Source: VMCP01 sp965659745 (GTDB taxonomy: Bacteria > Bacteroidota > Bacteroidia > NS11-12g > UBA955). From it: a DNA stretch of 64,000 nt. The stretch spans positions 3,617 to 67,616 of the forward strand of contig CBFHXF010000007.1 in the NCBI GenBank assembly GCA_965659745.1, written 5' to 3'. Positions 22,717 to 32,317 of the stretch are shown piece after piece. The notes beneath the pieces are model-generated. The model searched no databases. It saw only the letters and a program-made list of their open reading frames with translations, and was not told where the DNA came from. Made by a program: the position numbers and the translations under genes. Numbering within the stretch: the stretch's first letter is position 1; each line of letters starts with the position of its first letter.

Positions 22717-24819
22717 ATGAAATTACGTCTATTCGGATTACTCACGTTTTGCCTATCCATGCAAATCAATGCCCAGCACACCTGTGGTACGGATCTATAT
22801 TATGAGCATCAAGTATCTGATAATCCATCACTTAAAGGGGTAGAATCTACGCATAATGTGGAGAGTAAAAAATTCGTAAAGTCGAATAAAAGCAATGTTA
22901 ACAAGCGAGCCACGAAATACACCATTCCGGTTGTTTTTCACGTAATTCACACCGGAGGCAGTGAAAATATATCGCGAGAACAGATTTTAGATCAAATTCG
23001 GATCCTAAATGAAGATTTTAGTTATACCAATACCAACAAAGTAAATTTGAGAACGGCTTTTCAAAATGTGGCCGCCTCGGGTGATATTAAATTCGAATTA
23101 GCTACCATAGACCCACAAGGAAACTGTTTTGATGGAATCAATCGTATATACTCACCTTTAGGGGTAAATATGGATATCGATGACGAACCGGTAAAAGATT
23201 TAGCGTATTGGAATTACAGAAAATATTTAAATATCTGGGTGGTAACCAATATTGTAAGTGGTTCAAGTCAAGGAACGGTTTTGGGATATGCCGTTTTTCC
23301 TTGGACATCTAGTTTTAATAAAGACGGTATTGTATTGCGTCACGATCGCGTAGGATCTATCGGTACCGCTGCCAATACAGATGACGGTCGCACGCTTACC
23401 CATGAGGTAGGACATTGGTTGGGCTTGTATCATACGTTTCAAGGAGGTTGCAATGATGGAGATAATTGCGACGATACACCGCCAGTATTAAGCACGTTTA
23501 CCAATGCCAATTGTCCGGCAAACGGAAATTCTTGCTCCAATGATTTTCCAGATCTACCAGACATGTGGGAGAACTACATGGATTATTCAAACGGTACATG
23601 CATGAGTGCCTTTACAAAAGAACAAGTTGCTCGAATGCATTATTATTTGGAAACCTTGCGCAGTTCGATATACAGCACCTCTAATTTGCTTTCCGTTGGA
23701 GTTCAAAAGCAGAATACAAAGCCAACCGCTGCGTTTAATTCGAATACACGCATCGTTTGTGCGGGCAAACCTGTTAATTTTTATGATTTGAGTTGTAAGG
23801 GTGCGGTAACTGCTCGTTTGTGGACGTTTACGGGCGCTACCCAAACCAGTTCTACAGATGCCAATCCTGTAGTAATTTACAACAAACCAGGTACCTATGA
23901 AGTAAAATTACAAGTAGAAAATAATTTCGGAAGCGACAGCCGTACGGAAACCTCATATATAAAGGTATTAAACGAATACGGTAAGGAAAGTCCCAACTTC
24001 GAAGAAGGATTTGAGTCGGGCGATCCGGTAAATACCGTAGGTTTTGAACATTTATCGCCTACCTACAAATTCGATCGCACGAATGTTGCGGCATATACAG
24101 GTTCTTATTGTTACCGTGCCAATATCAATGCTGCAACACCTGCTGGTGCGGTGTTTAGTTTTCAAACGCCTTCCTTTGACATATCAACTTTGCCATCGGG
24201 CATTTCTCCTAAATTTACCTTTTGGGCTTCTTATGCCCAACCTAATGCAGACGTAAGCGAAACACTTAAAATATTTATATCTACCGATTGCGGAGGTACT
24301 TGGGAGCAGATCTATTTGCGTAATGGGACTTCTTTGGCGTATTTGGGAGCAGGATTTGCTAGTAATTGGAAACCTACCTTGGCAACCCACTGGCGTAGAC
24401 ATGGCATTGGATCGCTCAGTAGCTTAGGATATGGTGATGCGAAAAGCGCAATTTTCAGAATCGATGTTTTAAGTGCAGCAGGCAACCCCGTATACATAGA
24501 TAACATTAATATGAGTCCATACTTTGCATCTAATTCTCAAGTGAATACCGAAAACTTCAGTTTAGATGTTTATCCCAATCCGGCCAAAAATAAAGCCACA
24601 TTAGAAATTTTCAATCAAAAAAGTATTTCTAATGCGCACATCGCTATGTACGACGTAACTGGGCGCATGATTTCTATGATTTATAAAGGGGCTATGCCAA
24701 AAGGGAAAAAAGAATTTGAGGTATTGGCTCCAACAAATTCGAGTACTGGAGTGTATTATATACGAATCAATACAAACGAAGGAAGTGCAACACAACGATT
24801 AATTTTCGAAAACGAATAA
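22717..24819 (+). CDS. Secreted M43-type metalloprotease with PKD domain and T9SS sorting domain
   Basis: A 700-residue exported zinc protease. The signal peptide (LRLFGLLTFCLSMQINAQ) is followed by a propeptide and a catalytic domain with the extended zinc motif HEVGHWLGLYH at about residues 229-239, as in pappalysin-like M43 proteases. A PKD-like domain spans about 335-412 (PTAAFNSNTRIVCAGKPVNF, PGTYEVKLQVENNFG). A jelly-roll-like region follows, and about 85 C-terminal residues (LDVYPNPAKNKATLEI, GVYYIRINT, QRLIFENE) match the type A T9SS C-terminal sorting domain. It is therefore a likely cargo of the GldKLMN/PorP system at 35.8-42.2 kb. It ends directly before topA. Confidence 0.92.
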   Translation: MKLRLFGLLTFCLSMQINAQHTCGTDLYYEHQVSDNPSLKGVESTHNVESKKFVKSNKSNVNKRATKYTIPVVFHVIHTGGSENISREQILDQIRILNEDFSYTNTNKVNLRTAFQNVAASGDIKFELATIDPQGNCFDGINRIYSPLGVNMDIDDEPVKDLAYWNYRKYLNIWVVTNIVSGSSQGTVLGYAVFPWTSSFNKDGIVLRHDRVGSIGTAANTDDGRTLTHEVGHWLGLYHTFQGGCNDGDNCDDTPPVLSTFTNANCPANGNSCSNDFPDLPDMWENYMDYSNGTCMSAFTKEQVARMHYYLETLRSSIYSTSNLLSVGVQKQNTKPTAAFNSNTRIVCAGKPVNFYDLSCKGAVTARLWTFTGATQTSSTDANPVVIYNKPGTYEVKLQVENNFGSDSRTETSYIKVLNEYGKESPNFEEGFESGDPVNTVGFEHLSPTYKFDRTNVAAYTGSYCYRANINAATPAGAVFSFQTPSFDISTLPSGISPKFTFWASYAQPNADVSETLKIFISTDCGGTWEQIYLRNGTSLAYLGAGFASNWKPTLATHWRRHGIGSLSSLGYGDAKSAIFRIDVLSAAGNPVYIDNINMSPYFASNSQVNTENFSLDVYPNPAKNKATLEIFNQKSISNAHIAMYDVTGRMISMIYKGAMPKGKKEFEVLAPTNSSTGVYYIRINTNEGSATQRLIFENE

Positions 24820-27384
24820 ATGAAGAATCTGGTAATAGTAGAGTCACCCGCAAAAGCAAAAACCATTGAAAAGTTTTTGGGCGCCGATTACACCGTAGTT
24901 TCGTGTAAAGGACATATAAGAGACCTTGCTGATGGAAATGACGCCATCGACATCGACAATGGTTTTATGCCCAAATATGTTGTTTCAGATGATCGGCAAG
25001 CCGTAGTGAGGGAGTTGAAGTCTTTAGTGAAAAAGGCAGAGGTAATTTGGTTAGCAACGGACGAGGACCGCGAGGGAGAGGCTATTTCTTGGCACCTTGC
25101 GGAAGAACTCAAATTAGATAAAACTACAACCAAACGGATTGTTTTTAACGAAATTACGAAACCGGCCATTCAAAAAGCCATTCAAAATCCAAGAAGCATC
25201 GATCAGTTTTTAGTAGATGCTCAGCAAGCGCGTAGAATACTAGATCGATTGGTTGGATATACGCTTTCTCCCGTATTATGGAAACAAGTGCGTCCCAGAT
25301 TAAGCGCCGGTCGCGTGCAATCCGTTGCCGTTAGATTGGTAGTAGAAAGAGAAAGGGAAATAATTGATTTCGTTGAAAAAAGCGAATTCAAAGTGGTTGC
25401 CTTGTTTGAAAAGTCCAATGGTAAAGTCATAAGGGCTGAATTGCCTCAAAAGTTCGCAAATAAAGAGCTCGCTGAAACGTTTTTAGCCCAATTGATTGGG
25501 GCAAAATTCCACGTAGGAAGTATAGAGGTAAAACCTACTTATCGCAGTCCATCTGCTCCATTTACCACGTCAACCTTACAACAAGAGGCTTCAAGGAAAT
25601 TGGGATTTGACGTTTCGAGAACCATGAGAGTGGCACAGAAACTCTACGAAAACGGACACATTACCTATATGCGTACCGATTCTACCAATCTTAGTAAAAC
25701 CGCTATAGATGGGGCAAAAAATGAGATTCTTTCGGCATACGGCGAAGCGTTTTCAGAACCAAAAAACTTTGCAACCAAAAGCGATTCTGCTCAAGAAGCC
25801 CACGAAGCCATCAGACCTACGTATTTCGAGAAGCATAAAGCCGGATCAACCCCAGAAGAGCAAAGACTATATGATTTAATTTGGAAACGGTCTATTGCAT
25901 CTCAAATGTCAAAAGCGAGATTGGAAAAAACAACCTTAGATATCCTTAATTCCAATACAAAAGATGTTTTTAAAGCTTCGGGAGAGGTTATTAAGTTTGA
26001 AGGATTCCTAAAAGTTTATTTAGAAGGTACCGATGACGAATCTGACGAAGATCAAGAGGGAATGTTGCCAGCCGTAACCGAAGGTGAAAGCCTCGCTTAT
26101 CAGAACATAACGGCGCAACAAAAATTCGCCAAACATGCACCAAGATACACTGAGGCATCATTGGTGAAGAAATTAGAAGAATTGGGAATTGGCAGGCCTT
26201 CTACCTACGCGCCTACCATTCAAACCATTCAAAAACGCGGTTATATTTTGCAAGAAAGTCGCCCTGCCCAACAAAGAGAAATTCCCGTCATTACGTTGAA
26301 GGCAGATGCAATAGTTTCAAGTACCGAAATTGAAAATTTCGGGGCTGAGAAAAACAAACTATTCCCTAGCGATATCGGAATGTTGGTAACAGATTTTCTT
26401 TCCGAACATTTTAAGGATATTATGGATTATGGCTTTACCGCTCAGGTGGAGGGGAAGTTTGATGAAATTGCAAAAGGTATGCAAGGATGGCAGCTCATGC
26501 TTTCTGAATTTTACAAACCTTTTAAAATCACAGTTGCCGATACCATCCAAAATGGGGGTAGAGTGAGTGGTGAACGTATTTTAGGGAAAGATCCGATTAG
26601 TGGATTAACAATCCTGGTTCGTATGGGTCAATACGGACCAATGGTACAATTAGGGTCGCGTGAAGAAACTGAAAATCCAAGTTATGCAAGTTTATTAAAA
26701 ACACAGCGACTTGAAACAGTTACTCTACAAGATGCCATACAGCTGTTATCCATTATGAATAACGGTTTTGAATTTAATAATCAAAAAGTTCAAATTGGAG
26801 TAGGTAGATATGGTGCCTACATCAAATATGGCGAGAAGTATATCAATGTAAAAGACGATTCTGAACTTTTGTCTCTTACTCAGGCTAAAATCAATCATAT
26901 GCTTACGGAGTTTGATAAGTCTCCAAGCTTTCCTGTGAATTTAGGCAATTATGAAGATAAGCCTGTTCAGGTAAATGCGGGAAGATTCGGTCCTTATGTG
27001 AAACATGCCTCTTTATTTGCAAGTATTCCAAAAGCGGAAGATCCATTCTCGGTTACATTGGAAAGAGCCATTGAGCTAATCGAGAAAAAGCGTGAAGACG
27101 ATAAGCAAAAAATGCTCAAAACATTTGAAGGAAGAGACGATGTAAGCATCCAAAAAGGTAGATATGGTGCCTTTATCAAGTACGGTAAAGAAAACTTGAA
27201 GATTCCTAAGGATACCGATTATAACGATTTGACATTAGCCGATATCGAGAAAATTGCCAAGGAAACGCAGGGTACTGATAAAAAATCAGGTGCGAAGAAG
27301 GCTACTACTACTACCAAACGAGCTGCCGCAAAAAAGCCAGCCGCTAAAAAAGCGACTGTGAAAAAAGCAAGTTCTAAAAAGTAA
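24820..27384 (+). CDS. topA: DNA topoisomerase I (type IA)
   Basis: Relaxes negative supercoils through a 5'-phosphotyrosine link. The 854-residue protein has the Toprim domain (VIVESPAKAKTIEKFLG, ATDEDREGEAISWH) and the active tyrosine in YMRTDSTNLSK near residue 283. Instead of cysteine zinc ribbons it carries repeated C-terminal modules (GRYGAYIKYGEKYINV, AGRFGPYVKHASLF, KGRYGAFIKYGKENLKIPKD). The last 35 residues are almost entirely Lys, Ala, Thr and Ser, like a histone H1 tail, and probably bind DNA non-specifically. The ATG follows the protease stop codon directly. Confidence 0.96.
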   Translation: MKNLVIVESPAKAKTIEKFLGADYTVVSCKGHIRDLADGNDAIDIDNGFMPKYVVSDDRQAVVRELKSLVKKAEVIWLATDEDREGEAISWHLAEELKLDKTTTKRIVFNEITKPAIQKAIQNPRSIDQFLVDAQQARRILDRLVGYTLSPVLWKQVRPRLSAGRVQSVAVRLVVEREREIIDFVEKSEFKVVALFEKSNGKVIRAELPQKFANKELAETFLAQLIGAKFHVGSIEVKPTYRSPSAPFTTSTLQQEASRKLGFDVSRTMRVAQKLYENGHITYMRTDSTNLSKTAIDGAKNEILSAYGEAFSEPKNFATKSDSAQEAHEAIRPTYFEKHKAGSTPEEQRLYDLIWKRSIASQMSKARLEKTTLDILNSNTKDVFKASGEVIKFEGFLKVYLEGTDDESDEDQEGMLPAVTEGESLAYQNITAQQKFAKHAPRYTEASLVKKLEELGIGRPSTYAPTIQTIQKRGYILQESRPAQQREIPVITLKADAIVSSTEIENFGAEKNKLFPSDIGMLVTDFLSEHFKDIMDYGFTAQVEGKFDEIAKGMQGWQLMLSEFYKPFKITVADTIQNGGRVSGERILGKDPISGLTILVRMGQYGPMVQLGSREETENPSYASLLKTQRLETVTLQDAIQLLSIMNNGFEFNNQKVQIGVGRYGAYIKYGEKYINVKDDSELLSLTQAKINHMLTEFDKSPSFPVNLGNYEDKPVQVNAGRFGPYVKHASLFASIPKAEDPFSVTLERAIELIEKKREDDKQKMLKTFEGRDDVSIQKGRYGAFIKYGKENLKIPKDTDYNDLTLADIEKIAKETQGTDKKSGAKKATTTTKRAAAKKPAAKKATVKKASSKK

Positions 27385-27393
27385 GCAACGATT

Positions 27394-28314
27394 TTGGGAG
27401 ATAAAAATACCATACATGCCTTGGTAAAGTTACTTGACGATACCGATGAGGAAGTGGTAAATATTGTAGAATCGAAACTGATAGGAGAGGGAGCATACTA
27501 CATTCCTGAACTTGAAGAAATTTGGTTGGAGAATACCTATCCCCAATTGAATCAAAGAATAGAAGAAATTATAAAGCGATATCAGAAAGTTTCTTTACTG
27601 CAAGACATCGATTTATGGTTAGCCAAAAAAGAAGATGCAACCGCGCTTGAAGCGTGGTTGCTAGCAAGTAGGGTTCAATATCCTGGATTGAAATTGGGTA
27701 TGGTAAAAGCCCATCTAAACCAATTAAAAATAGATGCATGGGTGAAAATGGGTGGAGTTAAAAATCCATTTGATCAAATTCAAATCCTCAATCACGTTTT
27801 CTTCGAAACTTATGGCTTTAAGGGCAATAATGAAAATTATCACAATCCCGATAATTCAATAATTACTCGGGTAATGGAAACGAAATTTGGAAACCCAATA
27901 TCGTTATCCATACTCTATATGTCGGTTGCGCATGACCTCGGACTTCCACTTTTTGGCGTGAATTTACCTCAACATTTTGTGCTGGCGTATTGCCGCTTGA
28001 ATACACCAATTAATGAAAATGGAACCTACGATAGAGATAAAATCAAGATTTCGAATGTGGAGAAAGTGAATTTTTACGTAAATGCCTTTTCGAAAGGTCA
28101 AATTTTCACAAAAGAAAGTGTAGATGCCTTTTTAAAGGTGATAAAAGTGAATCCACAACCCTCATTTTATGAGCCGTGCGATAATTTAGAAATATTTAGA
28201 CGCATTCTACGGAATCTTCATTTTGCCTATTCTGAGCAGCAAGATTCAGATAAACAAAGAGATATCTACGATATTATGAAGTATTTGGGCATGGTTGATT
28301 CAGAGGAATCGTAG
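27394..28314 (+). CDS. SirB1/transglutaminase-like family protein
   Basis: A 306-residue protein of the SirB1 (Transglut_core2) group: FDQIQILNHVFFETYGFKGN, ITRVMETKFGNPISLSILYM and LGLPLFGVNLPQHFVLAYC. The typical core cysteine is not evident and the family is often regarded as non-enzymatic. The first 70 residues look like helical HEAT-type repeats (ALVKLLDDTDEEVVNIVESK). There is no ATG near the N-terminus; TTG 27394, 9 nt after topA, or the preceding ATT must serve. It is probably cotranscribed with topA. Confidence 0.8.
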   Translation: MGDKNTIHALVKLLDDTDEEVVNIVESKLIGEGAYYIPELEEIWLENTYPQLNQRIEEIIKRYQKVSLLQDIDLWLAKKEDATALEAWLLASRVQYPGLKLGMVKAHLNQLKIDAWVKMGGVKNPFDQIQILNHVFFETYGFKGNNENYHNPDNSIITRVMETKFGNPISLSILYMSVAHDLGLPLFGVNLPQHFVLAYCRLNTPINENGTYDRDKIKISNVEKVNFYVNAFSKGQIFTKESVDAFLKVIKVNPQPSFYEPCDNLEIFRRILRNLHFAYSEQQDSDKQRDIYDIMKYLGMVDSEES

Positions 28315-28335
28315 TATATATTTGTTCTCTCGCAA

Positions 28336-28352
28336 TAAATTTGCGAAATTTG
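28336..28352 (+). promoter_or_regulatory. Tandem -7 boxes TAAATTTG and GAAATTTG before the E2 gene
   Basis: TAAATTTG (28336-28343) is an exact TAnnTTTG; GAAATTTG (28345-28352) matches all but the first base. They lie 21 and 12 nt before ATG 28365. The TTG at 28341 that opens a longer frame is inside the first box. Confidence 0.5.
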
Positions 28353-28364
28353 CAGCATCTTATT

Positions 28365-29723
28365 ATGGCAGAAAATCCAATCCTCGTTCCAAAAATGGGC
28401 GAAAGCATAAACGAAGCAACTGTAATTCGTTGGCTTAAAAATGTGGGCGATTCAATTCAAAAGGATGAACCCATCGTGGAAATTGCTACCGATAAAGTAG
28501 ATAATGAAATTCCAAGTCCGGCTGATGGTATTTTAACACAACAATTATTTCAAGATGGTGATGTAGTGAAAGTAGGAGAAGCCATAGCTATGTTTAGCTC
28601 TGAAGCAACTTCTATTAGTGCCGCATCAACCGCGCCTGTCGTGGCAGAAGTAAAAGAGGCAGTAGAAAATATTGAAAGTCAAATTCAAGAAGCCATTTCC
28701 ACAACACAAAATACACCTGTGTCAAAACCGGAGGGTTCTTCTAAATTTTACTCGCCTTTGGTTATGAATATTGCCGCACAAGAGGGCGTTAGTTCAGAAG
28801 AATTGGAAAGAATTGAAGGAACAGGTATGGAAGGACGCGTTACCAAGGCTGATATCATGCAGTATTTGCAAAATAGAAGTCAAGCTCCTGCCGTTTCTGC
28901 AACCCCAGTGGTTGAAAAAACTTCTGCACCCGCGTTTACCCCAGAAGCAACTCCTGCATCTCCAGTAACACCTACAAAAGCAGTGGCGCATGCGAGTCCC
29001 ATTAATTTGAATCCAGGTGATGAAATCATACAAATGGATCGCGTTCGTAAAATGATCGCCGATCACATGGTCATGAGTATGCAAGTGAGCCCTCATGTTA
29101 CCTCATTTGTAGAAGCAGATGTAACAAATGTGGTAAATTGGAGAAATAAAATAAAAGACAGTTTCAAAAAGAGAGAAGGAGAAAATTTAACGTTTACTCC
29201 CATTTTCCTTTGGGCTATTGCCAAAGCCATTAAAGATTATCCAATGATTAATGTGTCTGTAGATGGTGATAAAATCATAAAGAAAAGAAATATCAATATT
29301 GGAATGGCTGTGGCACAAAATAACGGCAATTTGATTGTGCCTGTAATTAAAAATGCAGACGCTATGAACTTGCTGGGCTTGACCCGTGCCGTGAACGATT
29401 TTGCAGTTCGCGCCCGAAATAATAAACTTACTGCCGACGACATCCAAGGAGGTACCTACACCCTTACTAACGTAGGTTCTTTTGGAAACATTGCAGGAAC
29501 CCCAGTTATCAATCAACCCCAAGTGGCCATTATGGCTGTGGGAACCATTACCAAAAAGCCAGCTGTTTTAGAAACAGAACACGGTGATGTTATCGCAATT
29601 CGACAAAAAATGATTCTTTCACATAGCTACGACCACCGTGTTGTGGATGGGGCATTAGGTGGAATGTTTGTTAAGCGAGTTGCGGAATATTTGGAACAGT
29701 GGGATGTAAATACGGAAATTTAA
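28365..29723 (+). CDS. 2-oxoacid dehydrogenase E2 component (dihydrolipoamide acyltransferase)
   Basis: Core acyltransferase of a 2-oxoacid dehydrogenase complex, 452 residues. A lipoyl domain with the modified lysine in EIATDKVDNEIPSP (about residue 43) is followed by an Ala/Pro-rich linker, the peripheral subunit-binding domain (SPLVMNIAAQEGVSSEELER), a second linker and the catalytic domain. The catalytic domain begins near MDRVRKMIADHMVMS and carries the active-site motif HSYDHRVVDG around residue 420. Sequence alone does not separate pyruvate, 2-oxoglutarate and branched-chain specificity; genes for E1 and E3 are not in the window. LipB (21.5 kb) would supply its lipoyl group. Confidence 0.92.
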   Translation: MAENPILVPKMGESINEATVIRWLKNVGDSIQKDEPIVEIATDKVDNEIPSPADGILTQQLFQDGDVVKVGEAIAMFSSEATSISAASTAPVVAEVKEAVENIESQIQEAISTTQNTPVSKPEGSSKFYSPLVMNIAAQEGVSSEELERIEGTGMEGRVTKADIMQYLQNRSQAPAVSATPVVEKTSAPAFTPEATPASPVTPTKAVAHASPINLNPGDEIIQMDRVRKMIADHMVMSMQVSPHVTSFVEADVTNVVNWRNKIKDSFKKREGENLTFTPIFLWAIAKAIKDYPMINVSVDGDKIIKKRNINIGMAVAQNNGNLIVPVIKNADAMNLLGLTRAVNDFAVRARNNKLTADDIQGGTYTLTNVGSFGNIAGTPVINQPQVAIMAVGTITKKPAVLETEHGDVIAIRQKMILSHSYDHRVVDGALGGMFVKRVAEYLEQWDVNTEI

Positions 29724-29742
29724 AGGGTATGACAAACCGGAT

Positions 29743-30267
29743 ATGGAAACGAAAATTACCCGGTTTGTCGACCTATTTTTAATTTTCCTCATACTCAATT
29801 CAGCCGTTTATCTTTTTGATGAGGTCCTTCCTCCTGTGGTGAAAATCTACACCATTACCAATAACCACAAACAAGTTAGCTTTACCGAAGAACTCAAAAT
29901 CAATAAAGATCTCGCGTTTGCGCTATTGGTAGAAGATTCTTTAAACGATACGGAAAGCGATCGCGTCTTATTGGTTGAAGTCGACGAAGCTACTTATTAC
30001 AGAGCTGAGAAGGGCAATAAAGCCTTTCTTTACATAACGCCCATATACCATCACGTTCGGTTTTGTTTAGATGAATTTCATCCCGTTTTAAAAAATCAAA
30101 ATCCCTTCAATTACCGATATCCCATCGAGGTGAAAAATATCTTGATGCCCATAATAATTATAGGATTGGCAATTTTGGGCTACAAATTGAATATTTTCGA
30201 AGCTAAATTCGCTATTTTTCTATTTACCAGCATCTTTGCCATAGTCCTAAAATGGTTGTTTCGATAA
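29743..30267 (+). CDS. Hypothetical membrane protein
   Basis: Unrecognised 174-residue protein with one N-terminal hydrophobic segment (FVDLFLIFLILNSAVYLF), an extracytoplasmic-looking middle of about 90 residues and two C-terminal spans (ILMPIIIIGLAILGYKL; FAIFLFTSIFAIVLKWLF). Its end overlaps the start of the next membrane protein by 16 nt, indicating a coupled pair and possibly a shared role in envelope glycan or lipid handling. That role is inference from context. Confidence 0.75.
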   Translation: METKITRFVDLFLIFLILNSAVYLFDEVLPPVVKIYTITNNHKQVSFTEELKINKDLAFALLVEDSLNDTESDRVLLVEVDEATYYRAEKGNKAFLYITPIYHHVRFCLDEFHPVLKNQNPFNYRYPIEVKNILMPIIIIGLAILGYKLNIFEAKFAIFLFTSIFAIVLKWLFR

Positions 30268-31604
30268 GTAAATCCTACAAACATCCACTTGCCTTACTCT
30301 ATGTAGGGCTGTTGTTTTTGGCATGTATGGTACAGGCTATAGACCCGCGAAGTTTGTTAGATACGCGAGAATATTGGAGTTCCGTTAACTATTGGTTTCA
30401 TTTAGATACGCTAAAACTCGATCCATTTTCCGATCGGTGGATGTATGTTACACGCCGTACCCCTGGATTTCCATTTTTACTAATGATTCTGGGCGCTAAA
30501 GGTACACTTCTGTTGCAATTTGTGGCGGGAATTTTAAGTCCTTTTGGAGTACTTAAAATACTGAATTACTTTAACCGAAGTATCAATGTGTCGCTATTTT
30601 GGGTCTTATGGTTGTCCGCCCCTCTGCAGTTTTTCTACACCGCGCTACCCATGCCCGAAATAATCGCTCAGGCTTTGGTGGTATTTTGGATGGACTTGTT
30701 GATTAAAAAACGCAATATTGGAGCAGGATTAGCACTTCTTTTATTGATTCTTTTGAAACCTGTTTTTCTGGTATTTATGATTCCTTTGGTCATCGTCTTG
30801 CTATCTAAATGTATGATAATAGGCCGACTTATGCCCCTAAAATGGAATAAATGGATCCCTAAAAGCGTAAATGCAATAAATACGTGGTCGCTATTTATTC
30901 CTTTCTTGGGAATTTTAGCTATAGCCGGAATAAACCATGCAAGATGGAATGTTTTTCATATTTCATCGGTGAGTACAACTAATTTTTACGAATACAATAG
31001 ATATCAAACCCTAATTCAATCTAAAGGACAGGAAATGGCCGACTCTATTTATGCATCTGAGTCGAAAGTATTGGATTCGATGTCTAATTTTTCTTTGGAA
31101 AAAGGGAAGCTATTGGAAAAATTAAATTCAAATACGCTAAAGACCTATCCCTTTACCTATGCGAAATTGCATATTAAGGGGATGATCCAAATGTTTTTAG
31201 ATCCGGGTCGCTATGACGCCATGGTGTTTTTGAAATGGACACCAATTTCAGGGTTTTTAGGGATTAAAGACGGACATACGAGCACAAAAACTCGACCTCT
31301 GTACGAATGGATTTACATGGGCTTGTTTTTGGGTGTGAATATGATAAAAATGAGCCTTGTTTTTTGGATATTGATTGTGAAAGTCAAAGGGAAATTACAC
31401 CAACATGCCTTATTATTGTTTTGTCTGCTATTGTTGTTGTTGTATGCCACAGCAATTGGAAGTGTGGGTACCGCCCGTTATGTAGTTCCCGTTTATCCTC
31501 TATTAATTGCGGTGCTCGTGTTGTATTTCCCCCAAAAGAAGAAATTGACTCCTCCAGAAGATGAAATTAATTCTATCAATAAGGTACAGACATTCGTACG
31601 GTGA
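30252..31604 (+). CDS. GT-C-like polytopic membrane glycosyltransferase candidate
   Basis: A 450-residue protein with about nine hydrophobic segments. The N-terminal extracytoplasmic loop has acidic residues (LLDTREYWSSVNYWFH) and is followed by RRTPGFPFLLMILGAKG, which resembles the R-PGYP motif of ArnT/PMT-type GT-C enzymes. A soluble loop of about 110 residues (ISSVSTTNFYEYNRYQTLIQ onward) precedes the last spans. It probably transfers a sugar from a polyprenyl carrier, but substrate and acceptor are unknown. ATG 30252 lies inside the previous gene. Confidence 0.6.
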   Translation: MVVSISKSYKHPLALLYVGLLFLACMVQAIDPRSLLDTREYWSSVNYWFHLDTLKLDPFSDRWMYVTRRTPGFPFLLMILGAKGTLLLQFVAGILSPFGVLKILNYFNRSINVSLFWVLWLSAPLQFFYTALPMPEIIAQALVVFWMDLLIKKRNIGAGLALLLLILLKPVFLVFMIPLVIVLLSKCMIIGRLMPLKWNKWIPKSVNAINTWSLFIPFLGILAIAGINHARWNVFHISSVSTTNFYEYNRYQTLIQSKGQEMADSIYASESKVLDSMSNFSLEKGKLLEKLNSNTLKTYPFTYAKLHIKGMIQMFLDPGRYDAMVFLKWTPISGFLGIKDGHTSTKTRPLYEWIYMGLFLGVNMIKMSLVFWILIVKVKGKLHQHALLLFCLLLLLLYATAIGSVGTARYVVPVYPLLIAVLVLYFPQKKKLTPPEDEINSINKVQTFVR

Positions 31605-31662
31605 GAAAGGAAGTGAAGAAAGAAATACTATAATAAGGCCTTAAATCAGCAATTAAGAAACA

Positions 31663-32175
31663 ATGAAAATACTGCTTTTAAGCGATAACCATGCCCATTG
31701 TGATTCAGGTATACTCAAACATGTAAATTGGGCAGATGAGGTTTGGCATGCGGGCGACTGGCTCAATTTAGACTTGCATCATGAAATTGTTAAATTGGGG
31801 AAGCCCATAGTGGGCGTATATGGAAATGTGGATGGGGTAGACGTGCGCGGTTATTATCCCGAATTTCAACATTTTGAACGTGAGGGCATGCGTATATTTA
31901 TGACTCATATAGCGGGAAAGCCCGGAAAGTATCCTGCCCGAATTGTACAAGAAGCCCGAAAATCGAATCCGCAAATTTTCATTTGTGGTCATTCGCACAT
32001 CCTTTTAGTAAAGAATGACCCCTTAAATAAGTGGCTACACTTAAATCCTGGCGCGGTGGGATTGCACGGTTTTCATGCCATACGAACTGCCTTGAGGTTT
32101 GAAATTCAATCAGGTAGCATTGGCAAATTAGAAATTGTAGAATGGGCAAGAAAACAAAATACCGAAATATTGTAA
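31663..32175 (+). CDS. Metallophosphoesterase, YfcE/MJ0936 family
   Basis: A 170-residue calcineurin-like phosphoesterase with the metal-binding series in order: DNHAHCD (family D-x-H), HAGDW (GD), GNVDG (GN-D), THIAGKPGKYP (H) and GHSHILL (GHxH). These ligate two divalent metals for phosphodiester hydrolysis. The substrate is unknown; members of this group often hydrolyse small phosphodiesters in vitro. It is a stand-alone gene between the membrane pair and tRNA-Leu. Confidence 0.93.
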   Translation: MKILLLSDNHAHCDSGILKHVNWADEVWHAGDWLNLDLHHEIVKLGKPIVGVYGNVDGVDVRGYYPEFQHFEREGMRIFMTHIAGKPGKYPARIVQEARKSNPQIFICGHSHILLVKNDPLNKWLHLNPGAVGLHGFHAIRTALRFEIQSGSIGKLEIVEWARKQNTEIL

Positions 32176-32182
32176 AATTGAA

Positions 32183-32212
32183 TTGTTAATTTGATGTAAA
32201 GTGTTATTTTTG
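32183..32212 (+). promoter_or_regulatory. Promoter of tRNA-Leu (TTG - 19 nt - TATTTTTG)
   Basis: TTG at 32183-32185 and the exact -7 box TATTTTTG at 32205-32212 are separated by 19 nt, matching the Bacteroidota -33/-7 layout. The tRNA begins 17 nt after the box. Confidence 0.75.
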
Positions 32213-32229
32213 CATTCCTTTAAAAGGAA

Positions 32230-32316
32230 GCCCAGGTGGCGGAATTGGTAGACGCGCTGGTCTCAAACACCAGTGGGGTTAAACCCGTACCGGTTCGACT
32301 CCGGTCCTGGGCACCA
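32230..32316 (+). tRNA. tRNA-Leu (CAA)
   Basis: 87 nt including an encoded CCA. The acceptor stem GCCCAGG pairs with CCTGGGC. The anticodon stem-loop CTGGT-CTCAAAC-ACCAG gives anticodon CAA, which reads UUG. A long variable arm (GGGTT AAA CCC region) and GGTTCGACTCC T-arm are present, as expected for a class II leucine tRNA. The next coding frame starts one base after the CCA. Confidence 0.97.
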
Positions 32317-32317
32317 C

